A DNA stretch of 32,818 nt, taken from NCBI GenBank assembly GCA_937858895.1, contig CALLZN010000395.1, forward strand, positions 1 to 32,818, given 5' to 3'. The stretch is from an uncultured bacterium (GTDB lineage Bacteria; Planctomycetota; UBA1135; GCA-002748355). The first letter of the stretch is position 1. Every line of letters begins with the position of its first letter. Below are positions 13,589 through 21,936 of the stretch, piece after piece. Under the pieces are notes generated by a model. It did no database searches. It worked only from the letters and a program-made list of their open reading frames with translations, and was not told the origin of the DNA. The position numbers and the translations under genes were made by a program.

Positions 13589-13858
13589 CTAGCGCCTGAG
13601 GCCGAGCTTTTCGATCAGCTCGAGATAGCGTGTTGGCTCGGTCCGACGCAGGTATCCCAGCAATCGGTTGCGGCGACCGACCTTCTTGAGAAGACCGCGC
13701 TGCGTGTGGAAATCCTTGCGGTGTCGCTTGAGGTGTTCGGTCAAGGCGCGCACTTCGTGCGTCAAGATCGCAACCTGGACCTCGGTCCCACCGCTGTCCT
13801 TGTCGTTACGACGATACTGCTCGATGAGCGTGCGCTTTTCTTGAGTCGTGAGAACCAT
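13589..13858 (-). CDS. rpsO: 30S ribosomal protein S15
   Basis: An 89-residue protein of normal length for S15, which binds 16S rRNA and organises the platform of the small subunit. Recognisable family stretches are KRTLIEQYRRNDKDSGGTEV, the conserved HRKDFHTQRGLLKKVGRR segment and LGYLRR. The start ATG has GAAGAG eight bases upstream, with AGGG closer in. It is followed by pnp on the same strand, as in many bacteria. S15 autoregulates its mRNA in E. coli; I cannot identify the corresponding structure here. Confidence 0.97.
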   Translation of the reverse strand: MVLTTQEKRTLIEQYRRNDKDSGGTEVQVAILTHEVRALTEHLKRHRKDFHTQRGLLKKVGRRNRLLGYLRRTEPTRYLELIEKLGLRR

Positions 13859-14017
13859 GCCCTGTGCTCTTCTTGTTCTGTGGTCTTCGAGTCACCGTCG
13901 GCGCCGAGCAACAGGGCTCCGCTTCCGCGGTCAAAATCGATCGATGCCGCAGAGGCTAACGCGTCGCCGAGGAAAGATCCAAGCCGAAAATGCAGCGCGG
14001 ACGCCGCAAAGGCACCC

Positions 14018-14641
14018 TCAGACGCGATGCTGAGGCAGGCGGGCGGCGACGAGATCCGCCAACCGCTCGACGGCGACCTGACGCCGTTCCTCGAGGCTGC
14101 GGGGACCACCGAGTCCGTCGACGAGGACCTCATCGCAGACCAGGCGACCTTGCCAAAGCAACGAACCCTCGGGCGAAACAAGGCGCAGCTCGCCTTCTGC
14201 GCGGACCTTGCCGAGGCTCAGGAGGCCGCGTTCGTCCCACTTGGTCAGGTGCAAGAGCAAGACGCCGTCAGCCTGCTTCTGCTTGGCGGCCTGGATCGCG
14301 ATCGCCTCGTCGGGCCCCTGAGTTTCGGCGATCTTGTCCGTCATCGAACGGCTCAGCGCGGAATACTCGCGACGCAGCACGCCGCGATGCAGGTGCTCGG
14401 TCATGCGGCGCAGCAGCGAGTCGTCGAGCTTGACGCCGCGCTGTTGCACCGGCCAGACCAGCACGTCGTCAAGGACGGCTGCTTGCTGGTCGAAGTCGGT
14501 CAAGTCGAGGTGAAATCCTCGCCGATCCGACACCCGGCACGAAGTCAGCGCCGAGAGCAGCACCGAGATCAGCGCCGTCACTGCGAACGCGCCTACGAAA
14601 CTGAGGCGTTTTGCCGGAGTTCGCGTCTTGAGTCGTCGCAT
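14018..14641 (-). CDS. GNA1162/DUF799-like lipoprotein
   Basis: A 207-residue lipoprotein with a basic N-terminus, a hydrophobic segment and LTSC as lipobox (Cys35). The stretch QADGVLLLHLTKWDERGL followed by VRAEGELRLVSPEGSLLWQG has the layout of GNA1162/DUF799 lipoproteins, where a predicted alpha/beta domain ends with a LLW.G strand. Members are outer-membrane-associated lipoproteins, often near curli-like or CsgG-like genes, but no such partner is seen here. The start ATG at 14641 has a GGGGG run about nine bases upstream. It lies 105 bases downstream of the Ig-like lipoprotein gene and 159 bases before rpsO, all on the minus strand. The exact function is unknown. Confidence 0.6.
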   Translation of the reverse strand: MRRLKTRTPAKRLSFVGAFAVTALISVLLSALTSCRVSDRRGFHLDLTDFDQQAAVLDDVLVWPVQQRGVKLDDSLLRRMTEHLHRGVLRREYSALSRSMTDKIAETQGPDEAIAIQAAKQKQADGVLLLHLTKWDERGLLSLGKVRAEGELRLVSPEGSLLWQGRLVCDEVLVDGLGGPRSLEERRQVAVERLADLVAARLPQHRV

Positions 14642-14746
14642 GTTTCTTGACCCCCATTCGATTACGAAGGCAGCAGGTTAAGCAGGGAAGCGAGTGAAAC
14701 AAGGCCGAGCCTGCGGCAGCGATGCAATGGCCACTGGGCCGGCGCC

Positions 14747-17647
14747 TTACTGGACGACGTGTGAGACCGCAGCAGCCTTGGCCCATGTCGCCTCGAGGCG
14801 GCGCAGGTCTTCGAAGACGAGGGCGCCGTTTCCGAAACCCGGCGAAACGATGAGCCGGTCAGCGGCGTCGATCGACCACGTGCCGACCCGCAGCCCTGTT
14901 GCCCCTGCTCCATCGAGGTCGGGAAACTGCAGCGTATCACTGCCTGTCGCGGCATCGCCGTCGAAGCTGAGCACGTGCCAGCGCCGCCCATCGCCGTCAC
15001 GCGCCGTGAAGCGCCGCAGCGCCAAGCCATTCGCGATCACCGTCGCGTCAAGGCGGTCGGCAACCGTCACAGCAGGACTGCCTGTGAAGGGGCCGGACGG
15101 CGTCACGATCGTCGGGATCGCGGCTGCGGGCGCGAGGCGGGTTACGATGCCGAGCGGCGCGCTCGCGAAGAAGGACCGATTCCTCGAGCTGTTCCCACTC
15201 CGGTCCGTCGCCTGCACCGTCGACCAGAGCAGCGGCCCCTGGTTCGTGAAGTCGGCGACCGCGGTCGACGAGTAGGACCCGTCGATCGTGAAGCTCGTAG
15301 GCCCACCCGAGGCAATGCCCGGACCGACATAGCAAGCACCGGCGAGCCCAGAGAGCGTCAGCTCGAACGATACCGTCGGCGCCGCCACCAAGTTGCCCGT
15401 GTCGAGCCCCGTCGCCACGCCGAAGTCGAGTTGATAGGCCGCCGCTAGGTTGCGGAAGAGCGCGACGTTGTTCTGCGTCGCCGGCAGCATGCCAACGCTC
15501 GTCTCGATCGAAGAACCCGGCGCTGGGCTCGCGAAGGGCACGCCCGCCCGCCCGACGCCGCTGCTCGTCGCGCCGGCCTGGGTGCCACCGCTGTCGAAGC
15601 TCGGCTTGCTCGTCGGCGGAAAGGTCCCAGCAAAGCCCGACAGGAAGACCGGTCGATTCGGACGCAGGGCCGCGTTCTCGAGCACGCGCACCGAGCTCGT
15701 CGCGGTCGCGACCGACGAACCGAGCGCTTCGTCTTCGAGAACGTTGAGGCCCACGCGGCTCCGCGATCCCGTCACGAAGACCAAGTTGATGCGTGCGCTC
15801 GCGGTTGCGCTGCTGATTCTGCGCAGCGGCATCGAGATCCGCGACGCCGTCGTCGCGACGATGGTCTCGAGGTGGTAACCGTCAGCGATGACCGTCACCG
15901 TGTGGCTCGGATCCGTCCGCCCGGCAAAGGCCGCCAGTCCGTTCGCGTCGCTCGTGCCGACCACGCGACCTTGAGCTGGCTTCTGCGGCAGTCCAGGCTC
16001 GACCAGCACGCGGGCACCGGCCAGCACCTGCAAGGTCGCATCGTCGTAGACCTCGACCTCGAGGCTTCCGGTCGAAGTGACATCGCCACTCAAGTAGCCG
16101 CGCTGGGTGATCGACGCGTTGATCGTCGCCGCGCCGCGGTTGCCGGCTCGATCGACGAAGGCCAGCGTAAAGGGCACGGGCGTCGCACTCCGCGTCAGCA
16201 AGATCGGTTGACTCCAGAAGCGCCCCGTGGCGTCCGCACCAGCGAGGCCGAGCGTCGTCGAACCGATACCCAGTTCGAGCTGCCCGAGCTCTTCATTCGC
16301 CGTGCCGAAGAGCGCCGAGAAGCCGAGATCGGTCACGAAGCTCGTCGCGTCACCCGGCGGCCCCAGCGTCGACACGGTCGGCGCGGTCACGTCGAGCCGC
16401 AGGTTCTGAAGGCGCCTTGCACCCGAAACGTCCGAGCCCCGCTCGATCCACGTCACAGCCGTCAGGTCACCGGCCTTGAGACGCGGACTGTCGACCGAGC
16501 CGATCGCATCGGCGAGCGAGACCGCGACGGTGGCGACGCCATCTTGGGTCGCAGTCGCCGACGCAGCCACGAAGCTGCGCGTGTCGGTCGTCAACCGAGA
16601 ATCGAGGCCATAGAGGCGCACGACGACCTTGTCCCCGCTGCGCGTGACCGAAGGCGTCGCGACGTCGAAGCTGAGAGCCGGCAGGACGTCCCGGTTGAGG
16701 CCGAGCGGAAAACCAGCGCTGGCGTTGCCGAGCGCTGTGCTCGTCGTCGGCTGCACTTCGGTGACCGTGAAAGACGCGATCGGATTGCGCCGCACGGGAT
16801 CGAGGCGGACTTCGCCGAAGCGCATGTCGTTCGTGACGCTGAGCCGGTAGCTCGCGCCCTCATCGAGTGGGTCATCGGGCTCGAGGGCCAAGAAGCGAGT
16901 ATCGCGCACCGTCTGGACGACGACCGGATAAACGATCTCGGCAGCCACGCGCGCGTTCGAGCTGTCTTGCAAGAAGAACGAGGTCTCGCTGACCGTCGAC
17001 TCGTCGACTGGCGCGGTCAAGATCGTGAGGATCTGCGAGCCCTGCCGCACGAAGCGCTCCTTGTCATTTGGCACGGTGGCGAGGACCCGCAGGCCGGCTT
17101 CTGGCGTGCCGTCGGTCGTGAAGGTCGCGACCACGCCACCACGCTGCGCACGCTGCTTGTCGAGGTCGGCGACCTGGGTTCCGATGACGACCTCGTAGGT
17201 CGAACGAGGAAAGCCGGCGGTCGGCGTGAAGACGACGCAACGACCATCGAGGAAGAAGCGATAGGCACCAGGTAGCGCGACCTCGGAACCTTGGGCGCGC
17301 ACGTAGAGGTGCTTTGGCGTCTCGCCCTCCGAAGCACGAATGCTGTCGGCGTTCATCGTTTCGTCGAAGAGCACGACGACAGGCGTCGTCGCTGGCAAAC
17401 CCGAGCCGTCCGGCCCCGCGAAGACCACGCTCGGTCGCGTCGACCGCACGACCTCGTTGTTGGCCGGGACGCGAACGGCCGTAGCGTCGTTCTCTTCACC
17501 ACCGCCGCCCCCACCCGAGCCGCCGTCACGGTCCCAGACCCTCGCGACGTTGTCACAAGCAGCAACGACCACGAAGAGGGAGAGAAGCGAAAGAAGGGAA
17601 GCGACGACTCGCCTTCGCCGAATGCGCTGCATCGAGGGGCCTGCCAT
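14747..17647 (-). CDS. Large Ig-like (SbsA/Big_5-type) surface lipoprotein
   Basis: A 966-residue exported lipoprotein: RIRRRR, a hydrophobic run and VAAC (Cys31) form a signal peptide and lipobox, followed by a Gly-rich linker. Residues ~60-170 read like a bacterial Ig-like Big_5 domain (TTPVVVLFDETMNADSI, then STYEVVIGTQVADL and VVATFTT), and a second similar domain follows to about residue 300. Further beta-rich repeats cover the middle. A carboxypeptidase-regulatory/CnaB-like domain (AGARVLVEPG, DANGLAAFAG, HTVTVIADGYHLETI) lies at about 545-610. No catalytic motif is visible, so a structural or adhesive role is likely. Start choice is open: ATG 17647 has no clear ribosome binding site, while ATG 17632 has GCAGG seven bases upstream. 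It starts 90 bases after the Hpt gene on the same strand and may belong to that transcript. Confidence 0.7.
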   Translation of the reverse strand: MAGPSMQRIRRRRVVASLLSLLSLFVVVAACDNVARVWDRDGGSGGGGGGEENDATAVRVPANNEVVRSTRPSVVFAGPDGSGLPATTPVVVLFDETMNADSIRASEGETPKHLYVRAQGSEVALPGAYRFFLDGRCVVFTPTAGFPRSTYEVVIGTQVADLDKQRAQRGGVVATFTTDGTPEAGLRVLATVPNDKERFVRQGSQILTILTAPVDESTVSETSFFLQDSSNARVAAEIVYPVVVQTVRDTRFLALEPDDPLDEGASYRLSVTNDMRFGEVRLDPVRRNPIASFTVTEVQPTTSTALGNASAGFPLGLNRDVLPALSFDVATPSVTRSGDKVVVRLYGLDSRLTTDTRSFVAASATATQDGVATVAVSLADAIGSVDSPRLKAGDLTAVTWIERGSDVSGARRLQNLRLDVTAPTVSTLGPPGDATSFVTDLGFSALFGTANEELGQLELGIGSTTLGLAGADATGRFWSQPILLTRSATPVPFTLAFVDRAGNRGAATINASITQRGYLSGDVTSTGSLEVEVYDDATLQVLAGARVLVEPGLPQKPAQGRVVGTSDANGLAAFAGRTDPSHTVTVIADGYHLETIVATTASRISMPLRRISSATASARINLVFVTGSRSRVGLNVLEDEALGSSVATATSSVRVLENAALRPNRPVFLSGFAGTFPPTSKPSFDSGGTQAGATSSGVGRAGVPFASPAPGSSIETSVGMLPATQNNVALFRNLAAAYQLDFGVATGLDTGNLVAAPTVSFELTLSGLAGACYVGPGIASGGPTSFTIDGSYSSTAVADFTNQGPLLWSTVQATDRSGNSSRNRSFFASAPLGIVTRLAPAAAIPTIVTPSGPFTGSPAVTVADRLDATVIANGLALRRFTARDGDGRRWHVLSFDGDAATGSDTLQFPDLDGAGATGLRVGTWSIDAADRLIVSPGFGNGALVFEDLRRLEATWAKAAAVSHVVQ

Positions 17648-17737
17648 GAACGATGAGGATGCCGTGCGACGCCGCCGGCGTCTGCTATCTTCCCTCGAAT
17701 CGTTCCTGGGCGCACATCGCGCCGCTGCAAACAGCGC

Positions 17738-18127
17738 TCAGAGGCGCTGCGCGAACTTGGCGATGCCCTGAATCAAGGCTTCACCGCCAGCCCCGAAGCT
17801 CTCGACGAGCTCGCGGGTCTGGGGCGCATCCCCTTCGCGTGCCGCGGCCATGATCGCCCCGCAGAGCTCACTCGCAGTCGAGAAGCCAAGATTGCCGAAC
17901 GAACTCTTGAGCCGGTGCGCGATGCGATCGACCTCTTCGAGCTCGCCGCCCTCCATGGCCTCGAACATGTTGGCCATGCGCTCGGGTCCGTCCTCGAGGA
18001 GCTGCTCGTAGAGCTCTTTGAGCACTTCACGGTCACCATCGTCCTCGAGGTCGAAAATCTCCTCGAGCAGAGACGTGTCGGGCGTCGCGAGCGCTTCCGG
18101 GGACCAGTCAGCCATCGTCTTCCTCAT
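17738..18127 (-). CDS. Hpt-domain phosphotransfer protein
   Basis: A 129-residue protein that is mostly one histidine phosphotransfer domain. The motif IAHRLKSSFGNLG holds the expected phospho-accepting His (H71), and the helices before and after it are acidic and helical as in other Hpt proteins. There is no kinase, receiver or output domain, so it should shuttle phosphate between partners coded elsewhere; none is visible in this window. Its ATG overlaps the stop codon of the upstream PqiC-like lipoprotein gene as ATGA, with GAGGT just upstream, so translation is likely coupled to the lipid-transport operon. A second start four codons later (ATG 18115) also has a good ribosome binding site. 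Confidence 0.85.
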   Translation of the reverse strand: MRKTMADWSPEALATPDTSLLEEIFDLEDDGDREVLKELYEQLLEDGPERMANMFEAMEGGELEEVDRIAHRLKSSFGNLGFSTASELCGAIMAAAREGDAPQTRELVESFGAGGEALIQGIAKFAQRL

Positions 18128-18756
18128 TCTCGACCTCGATCGGGTGCCGACCAGGCACTGGCCGCCTCTTCGGCAGCGACGAGGAAGTTCCTAAAGGCTT
18201 CACCGAGGGCCTTGTGCAGTCCCCCGACGAGCGCGGCGCCGTCGTCACCATGCAACGGGACCTTGGCGGCGACGCGCTGCTGGAAGAGGATTTCGCCACG
18301 CTCTTCTCCAGCGAGCACGAGACCCAAGGCGACGTGAGCCTGGCGGGTACCGCCGTCACGCCACTCCTCGAAGGCCTCGACGCGCCCCGCGAGCACGAGG
18401 TCGGAGCGCACGGCGTCGCGGTCGTCGATGACCGCGCGAAAAACACGCGCCTCGAGCAGTCCGCTGCGCACGGCCTCGGTCACGAGGGCGCCGAGCGGTG
18501 CCGACCACGCCTCACCCGGCCTCGCGGCGATGCGCGCGTCGACATCCTGCGAGACGACAGTCTCCGACACGAGGTGGGGCGCGACTTCGAAGTTCGAGAT
18601 GCGCAGCACGTGCGCGAGTGGCTTCGCGCCCCCACCCAAGACGATGGGCGGCAAGGTGAAGTGCGTGGTCCGCGGCAGCGAGACGGCGGAGCACGCCGCG
18701 AGCTGCAAGAGCAGCGCAAGGAACACGAAGCGTGGAAGGCCGAGCATCATGGGCAT
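18124..18756 (-). CDS. ABC-type transport auxiliary lipoprotein (PqiC-like)
   Basis: A 210-residue lipoprotein with signal peptide and lipobox LAAC (Cys22). The body shows the layout of the ABC_trans_aux family (PqiC/YmbA type): HVLRISNFEVAPHLVSETVV, EAWSAPLGALVTEA, then LVLAGRVEAFEEW and a central stretch of alternating strands. These lipoproteins accompany MCE transporters and are thought to contact the outer membrane side. It follows the MlaD-like gene; that gene's TGA overlaps this ATG as TGATG, and a GTG one codon earlier is the alternative start. The Hpt gene overlaps its 3' end. This placement makes it the outer-membrane-facing part of the transporter. Confidence 0.8.
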   Translation of the reverse strand: MPMMLGLPRFVFLALLLQLAACSAVSLPRTTHFTLPPIVLGGGAKPLAHVLRISNFEVAPHLVSETVVSQDVDARIAARPGEAWSAPLGALVTEAVRSGLLEARVFRAVIDDRDAVRSDLVLAGRVEAFEEWRDGGTRQAHVALGLVLAGEERGEILFQQRVAAKVPLHGDDGAALVGGLHKALGEAFRNFLVAAEEAASAWSAPDRGRE

Positions 18757-19733
18757 CACTTCTCTGGAACGGCGAGCGGCGGAGACGCCGGGGACGGGAC
18801 CTGCGTATCGGCACGGCGGTAGCCGAAGAGCAGCGAGTTCGGAGCGTGCTGCAAGACCCTCGCGAACTCCTGGAAGTCGCGCAGGCCGCTCGCAAAGCTT
18901 GCGAGTGCCGCGCGCAGCTCGCTGCGGTTGCCGCGCACGAAGGTCTCGACCTCGCGCCCAAGGCGCACGAGGTCGGGCAGCGCGTCGCTCGCGCGCGCGA
19001 CGAAGTCCGCCGCCTCGGCGATGGCGCGCTGCGCTTCGGGATCACTCGCGAGACTCTCGACCGACGTCGCGGCGCGACCGACGCGACCAAGAACATTGCG
19101 CAGCTCCGGCTCGAGCTCGGTCCAGGTCGCAAGCACGCGGTCGACCTGCGGCAAGGTCGACTCGCGCAAGTGCGCGCTCGTCTCCCTGCCGTCGCGCAGC
19201 AAGCCCAGAACCTCACGCATGAGGGGCGCATCCTCGGCGACGAGCCCTTCGAGGCGGCGCGCGACGCTCGAAAACTCACCGATGATCTCCGTCGCCCGCG
19301 CGACGACCTCGGGCATCGACTGCAGGACCTTGGCACCTGGCGAGAGCTCGGCCGCGATCAGGCCGTACTCGGGCAAGGCATCACCGAGTTCGGTCCAACC
19401 CTGGAGCTCGATCGTCACCTGACCCGTCACCCACGCGCGATCGAGGCTCGCGACCGTCGTCTTCTGGATCGGCGCCTTCGCAGGGTCGACCGCGATCTGC
19501 ACTTCGGTCCGCCCCGAGACGAAGCGCATGTCCTCGACACGTCCAATACGCACGCCTTGGAAGTTGACCGGAGACCCTGCCACCATGCCCTTGACGGTTT
19601 CGGAGAAGTGGATGAAGTAGCTCACCTCCCGCTTGCCGAGTCTCGACCCGATCGCGAAGACGACGAGCACGACGAAGAGCCCGAGGCTCCCGAGAACGAA
19701 GAGCCCGACCCGGACGTGGTCCTTCCGCTTCAT
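18756..19733 (-). CDS. MlaD-type MCE-domain protein
   Basis: Periplasmic substrate-channel subunit of a lipid ABC transporter, 325 residues. A basic start is followed by one membrane segment (~9-28) and an MCE domain (~38-113) with the characteristic GSPVNFQGVRIGRV. Residues ~130-310 are predicted helical and rich in Ala, Leu and charged residues, as in longer MCE proteins that form a helical tube; E. coli MlaD, at 183 residues, lacks so long a tail. The ATG overlaps the mlaF stop codon as ATGA. It lies between the ATPase and the auxiliary lipoprotein genes, an order common for such operons. Confidence 0.92.
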   Translation of the reverse strand: MKRKDHVRVGLFVLGSLGLFVVLVVFAIGSRLGKREVSYFIHFSETVKGMVAGSPVNFQGVRIGRVEDMRFVSGRTEVQIAVDPAKAPIQKTTVASLDRAWVTGQVTIELQGWTELGDALPEYGLIAAELSPGAKVLQSMPEVVARATEIIGEFSSVARRLEGLVAEDAPLMREVLGLLRDGRETSAHLRESTLPQVDRVLATWTELEPELRNVLGRVGRAATSVESLASDPEAQRAIAEAADFVARASDALPDLVRLGREVETFVRGNRSELRAALASFASGLRDFQEFARVLQHAPNSLLFGYRRADTQVPSPASPPLAVPEK

Positions 19734-20575
19734 TGCGACCCTCCCTTGGCGAGATACGCGGTGATGTCGATGCTGCGACTCTCGTCGCGCGGCAGCGCGC
19801 GATGAATGAAGTCTTGAACCCGGGCATCCGGATGTTGGCGCACGAGCTCAGGGTCCCCCTGCGCGAAGACCTTGCCGTCGAAGAGGATGGCCATGCGGTC
19901 CGCGATCGTGAAGGCCGAGGCGATGTCGTGCGTGACGACGACCATCGTGATGCCGAAGATGCGCGCGAGCTTGAGGATCAGATTGTCGACGGCCGCGGCG
20001 GTGATCGGATCGAGGCCAGCCGATGGCTCGTCGAAGAAGACGAGCTCGGGATCGAGGACGATCGCGCGCGCGATCGCGGCGCGCTTCTTCATGCCACCTG
20101 AGAGGTCGGACGGCGCGCGGTCTTGCGCGTCGAGCAAGCCGACCATCTCGAGCTTCATGCGCGCGACCGCCTCGACGATACTGCGCGGCAACTGCGGCGC
20201 GGCCTCGGCGAGCGGCAGGGCGACGTTCTCGAGCACGCTCATGCTGTTCAGCAAGGCCCCGTGTTGGAACGAGAAGCCCATGCGTTTGCGCAGCGCCGCC
20301 AAGTCATCTTCGCTGGCCGCGAAGAGGTCGCTGCCGCCGATGCGGACGCTGCCTGAAGTCGGCGCGAGCATGCCAGCCAAGTGGCGCAGGAGCGTCGTCT
20401 TCCCGCAACCCGACGGACCGAGAATCACGAAGACCTCACCGCGACCGATCGTGATGTCGACGCCGCGCAGGACGTCGCTCGCGCCGAAGCTCGTCGTGAT
20501 GCCCAGCGCTTCGACGTGGACGTCCGTCCCCTCGAAGGACACATCGAAGCTGTGGTCACGTTTGTGGAAGCGCAT
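19730..20575 (-). CDS. MlaF-type ABC transporter ATPase
   Basis: Cytoplasmic ATPase that powers lipid transport, 281 residues. Walker A is GPSGCGKT (53-60), the Q-loop is FSFQHGAL (Q104), the signature is LSGGM followed by KKR (158-165), Walker B is VFFDEP (D182, E183) and the switch His is H216 in VVTHD. FDEPSAGLDPITAAAVDNLI is close to the MlaF/Ttg2A pattern. The start ATG at 20575 is preferred because it begins 11 bases after the permease stop; longer in-frame extensions would run into the permease gene and have no homology. The ribosome binding site is weak, consistent with coupling to the permease gene. Confidence 0.95.
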   Translation of the reverse strand: MRFHKRDHSFDVSFEGTDVHVEALGITTSFGASDVLRGVDITIGRGEVFVILGPSGCGKTTLLRHLAGMLAPTSGSVRIGGSDLFAASEDDLAALRKRMGFSFQHGALLNSMSVLENVALPLAEAAPQLPRSIVEAVARMKLEMVGLLDAQDRAPSDLSGGMKKRAAIARAIVLDPELVFFDEPSAGLDPITAAAVDNLILKLARIFGITMVVVTHDIASAFTIADRMAILFDGKVFAQGDPELVRQHPDARVQDFIHRALPRDESRSIDITAYLAKGGSQ

Positions 20576-20586
20576 GCGAGGAAGCG

Positions 20587-21669
20587 TCAATGCCCGACGC
20601 GGAGCAGCAGCACGAAGAGGGCGTCGAAGACGATGATCGCGAAGATCGAAGCGACGACCGAGCGCGTCGTCGCGCGACCGACGCCCTCGGGTCCGCCCTC
20701 GACGCCGAGGCCGAGGGCCGAGCCGATCGCCGCGATCAAGGTCCCGAAGACCGCAGCCTTCAAGAGACCCGATGCGAGGTCCGAGAAGAGCAGCGCTTCT
20801 TGCGTGCTCTGCAGGTAGGAGCTCGGATTGAGGTCGACGACTGCGACGCCGAAGAGCATGCCGCCGAGCATCGCGACCGCGTCGAAGAGGACGGTCAAAC
20901 ACGGCGTCGCGATGGCGAGAGCGACGATCTTGGGCACGACGAGGAAGGACAGCGGCTTGATGCCCATCTGCTCGAGGGCATCGACCTCCTCGTTGATGAC
21001 CATGGTCCCGAGCTCGGCCGCATGTGCGCTGCCAGAGCGAGCGGCAACCAGGATCGCTGTCATGAGCGGGCCTATCTCACGCGTCACGCTGACGGCGACC
21101 ATGTCGGCCACGAAGAGCTCGGCGCCGAAGATGCGCAGTTGCAGCCACGCTTGCATCGCCAAGATGAGGCCGAGCAAAAACGCGATCAACGCGACGATCG
21201 GCATGGCCTGCGAACCGCCGTCGGCGACCTCGCTGAGTGTCCGCTGCCAGCGGAAGCGCTCGCCCTGAAAGGGCCCCATGACGATGCTCTTAGCGGCCCG
21301 CCCGAGAACCAGGGCGCTGTCACGCGACACTTGCAAGACGGGCATGACACTGCCACCGACGCGCTCGACGAAGCCTCGCGTGGACGCGGTTTGCCGCTCG
21401 GCCAGCAGGCGCTGCACCGAAACCAGACTGAAGAAGTCGAGGAGCGGCTCACTGAGGCCGACGAGTTCGACTCGTCTTTCTCCCGGTCGCGCGCCTCGCA
21501 AGGTCTCTACGATCGAGGCCATCGCCGCGCTGTCGAAGGAGCGGACGGCCGAGAGGTCGAGGCGTATCGTCGCCGCCCCTTGAGCGACGGCCGAATCGAA
21601 GTTCGCCGCGAACGCCGGGACCGCCTCGCGGTCGAAGCGTTCGGGGATCTCGATCGTTACAAGCGTCAC
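20587..21669 (-). CDS. MlaE-type permease with N-terminal STAS domain
   Basis: Membrane subunit of the lipid ABC transporter, 360 residues. Residues ~1-95 form a STAS-like domain (RLDLSAVRSFDSAAMASIV; D46-S47 is the usual phospho-Ser region of antianti-sigma STAS proteins). Residues ~100-360 are the MlaE permease with the conserved SGSAHAAELGTMVINEEVDA and MGIKPLSFLVVPKI and about five hydrophobic segments. In E. coli the STAS partner MlaB is separate; fused forms are known in other bacteria. The start is uncertain: GTG at 21669 gives a clean STAS start but lacks a strong ribosome binding site, and the frame stays open further upstream. It is the first gene of the operon and divergent to the TPR genes. 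Confidence 0.9.
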   Translation of the reverse strand: MTLVTIEIPERFDREAVPAFAANFDSAVAQGAATIRLDLSAVRSFDSAAMASIVETLRGARPGERRVELVGLSEPLLDFFSLVSVQRLLAERQTASTRGFVERVGGSVMPVLQVSRDSALVLGRAAKSIVMGPFQGERFRWQRTLSEVADGGSQAMPIVALIAFLLGLILAMQAWLQLRIFGAELFVADMVAVSVTREIGPLMTAILVAARSGSAHAAELGTMVINEEVDALEQMGIKPLSFLVVPKIVALAIATPCLTVLFDAVAMLGGMLFGVAVVDLNPSSYLQSTQEALLFSDLASGLLKAAVFGTLIAAIGSALGLGVEGGPEGVGRATTRSVVASIFAIIVFDALFVLLLRVGH

Positions 21670-21936
21670 GGTTTCGAAACTACGGGCTCGAGCCGGGAAA
21701 GAAGAGGGAAAGTCGACGCCAGCACAGTGCGTAGCTGGCAGACCCTGAGGAGATCGGCAGCTCAGGCCTTCGGACCGTAGGGAGCATCTCCCACGTTGGC
21801 GGCATCGAACTTGCTTCGCGGCGCGGGGCCTCGCCGGGCGGGGCCTCGCCGCCCACGACGGAACTCGAACGAGCTTCAAGGCAAAACACGCCGTATTGTC
21901 TTGCCAACCTACCTCCACAGAGAGCCCCAGAGGCCT
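21670..21936. promoter_or_regulatory. Divergent promoter region between Mla operon and TPR genes
   Basis: These 267 bases separate the minus-strand Mla operon from the plus-strand TPR genes, so promoters for both should lie here. A 15-base direct repeat (GCGGGGCCTCGCCGG, last base varied) occurs at 21823-21837 and 21838-21852. I cannot assign convincing -35/-10 boxes on either strand. Confidence 0.45.
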
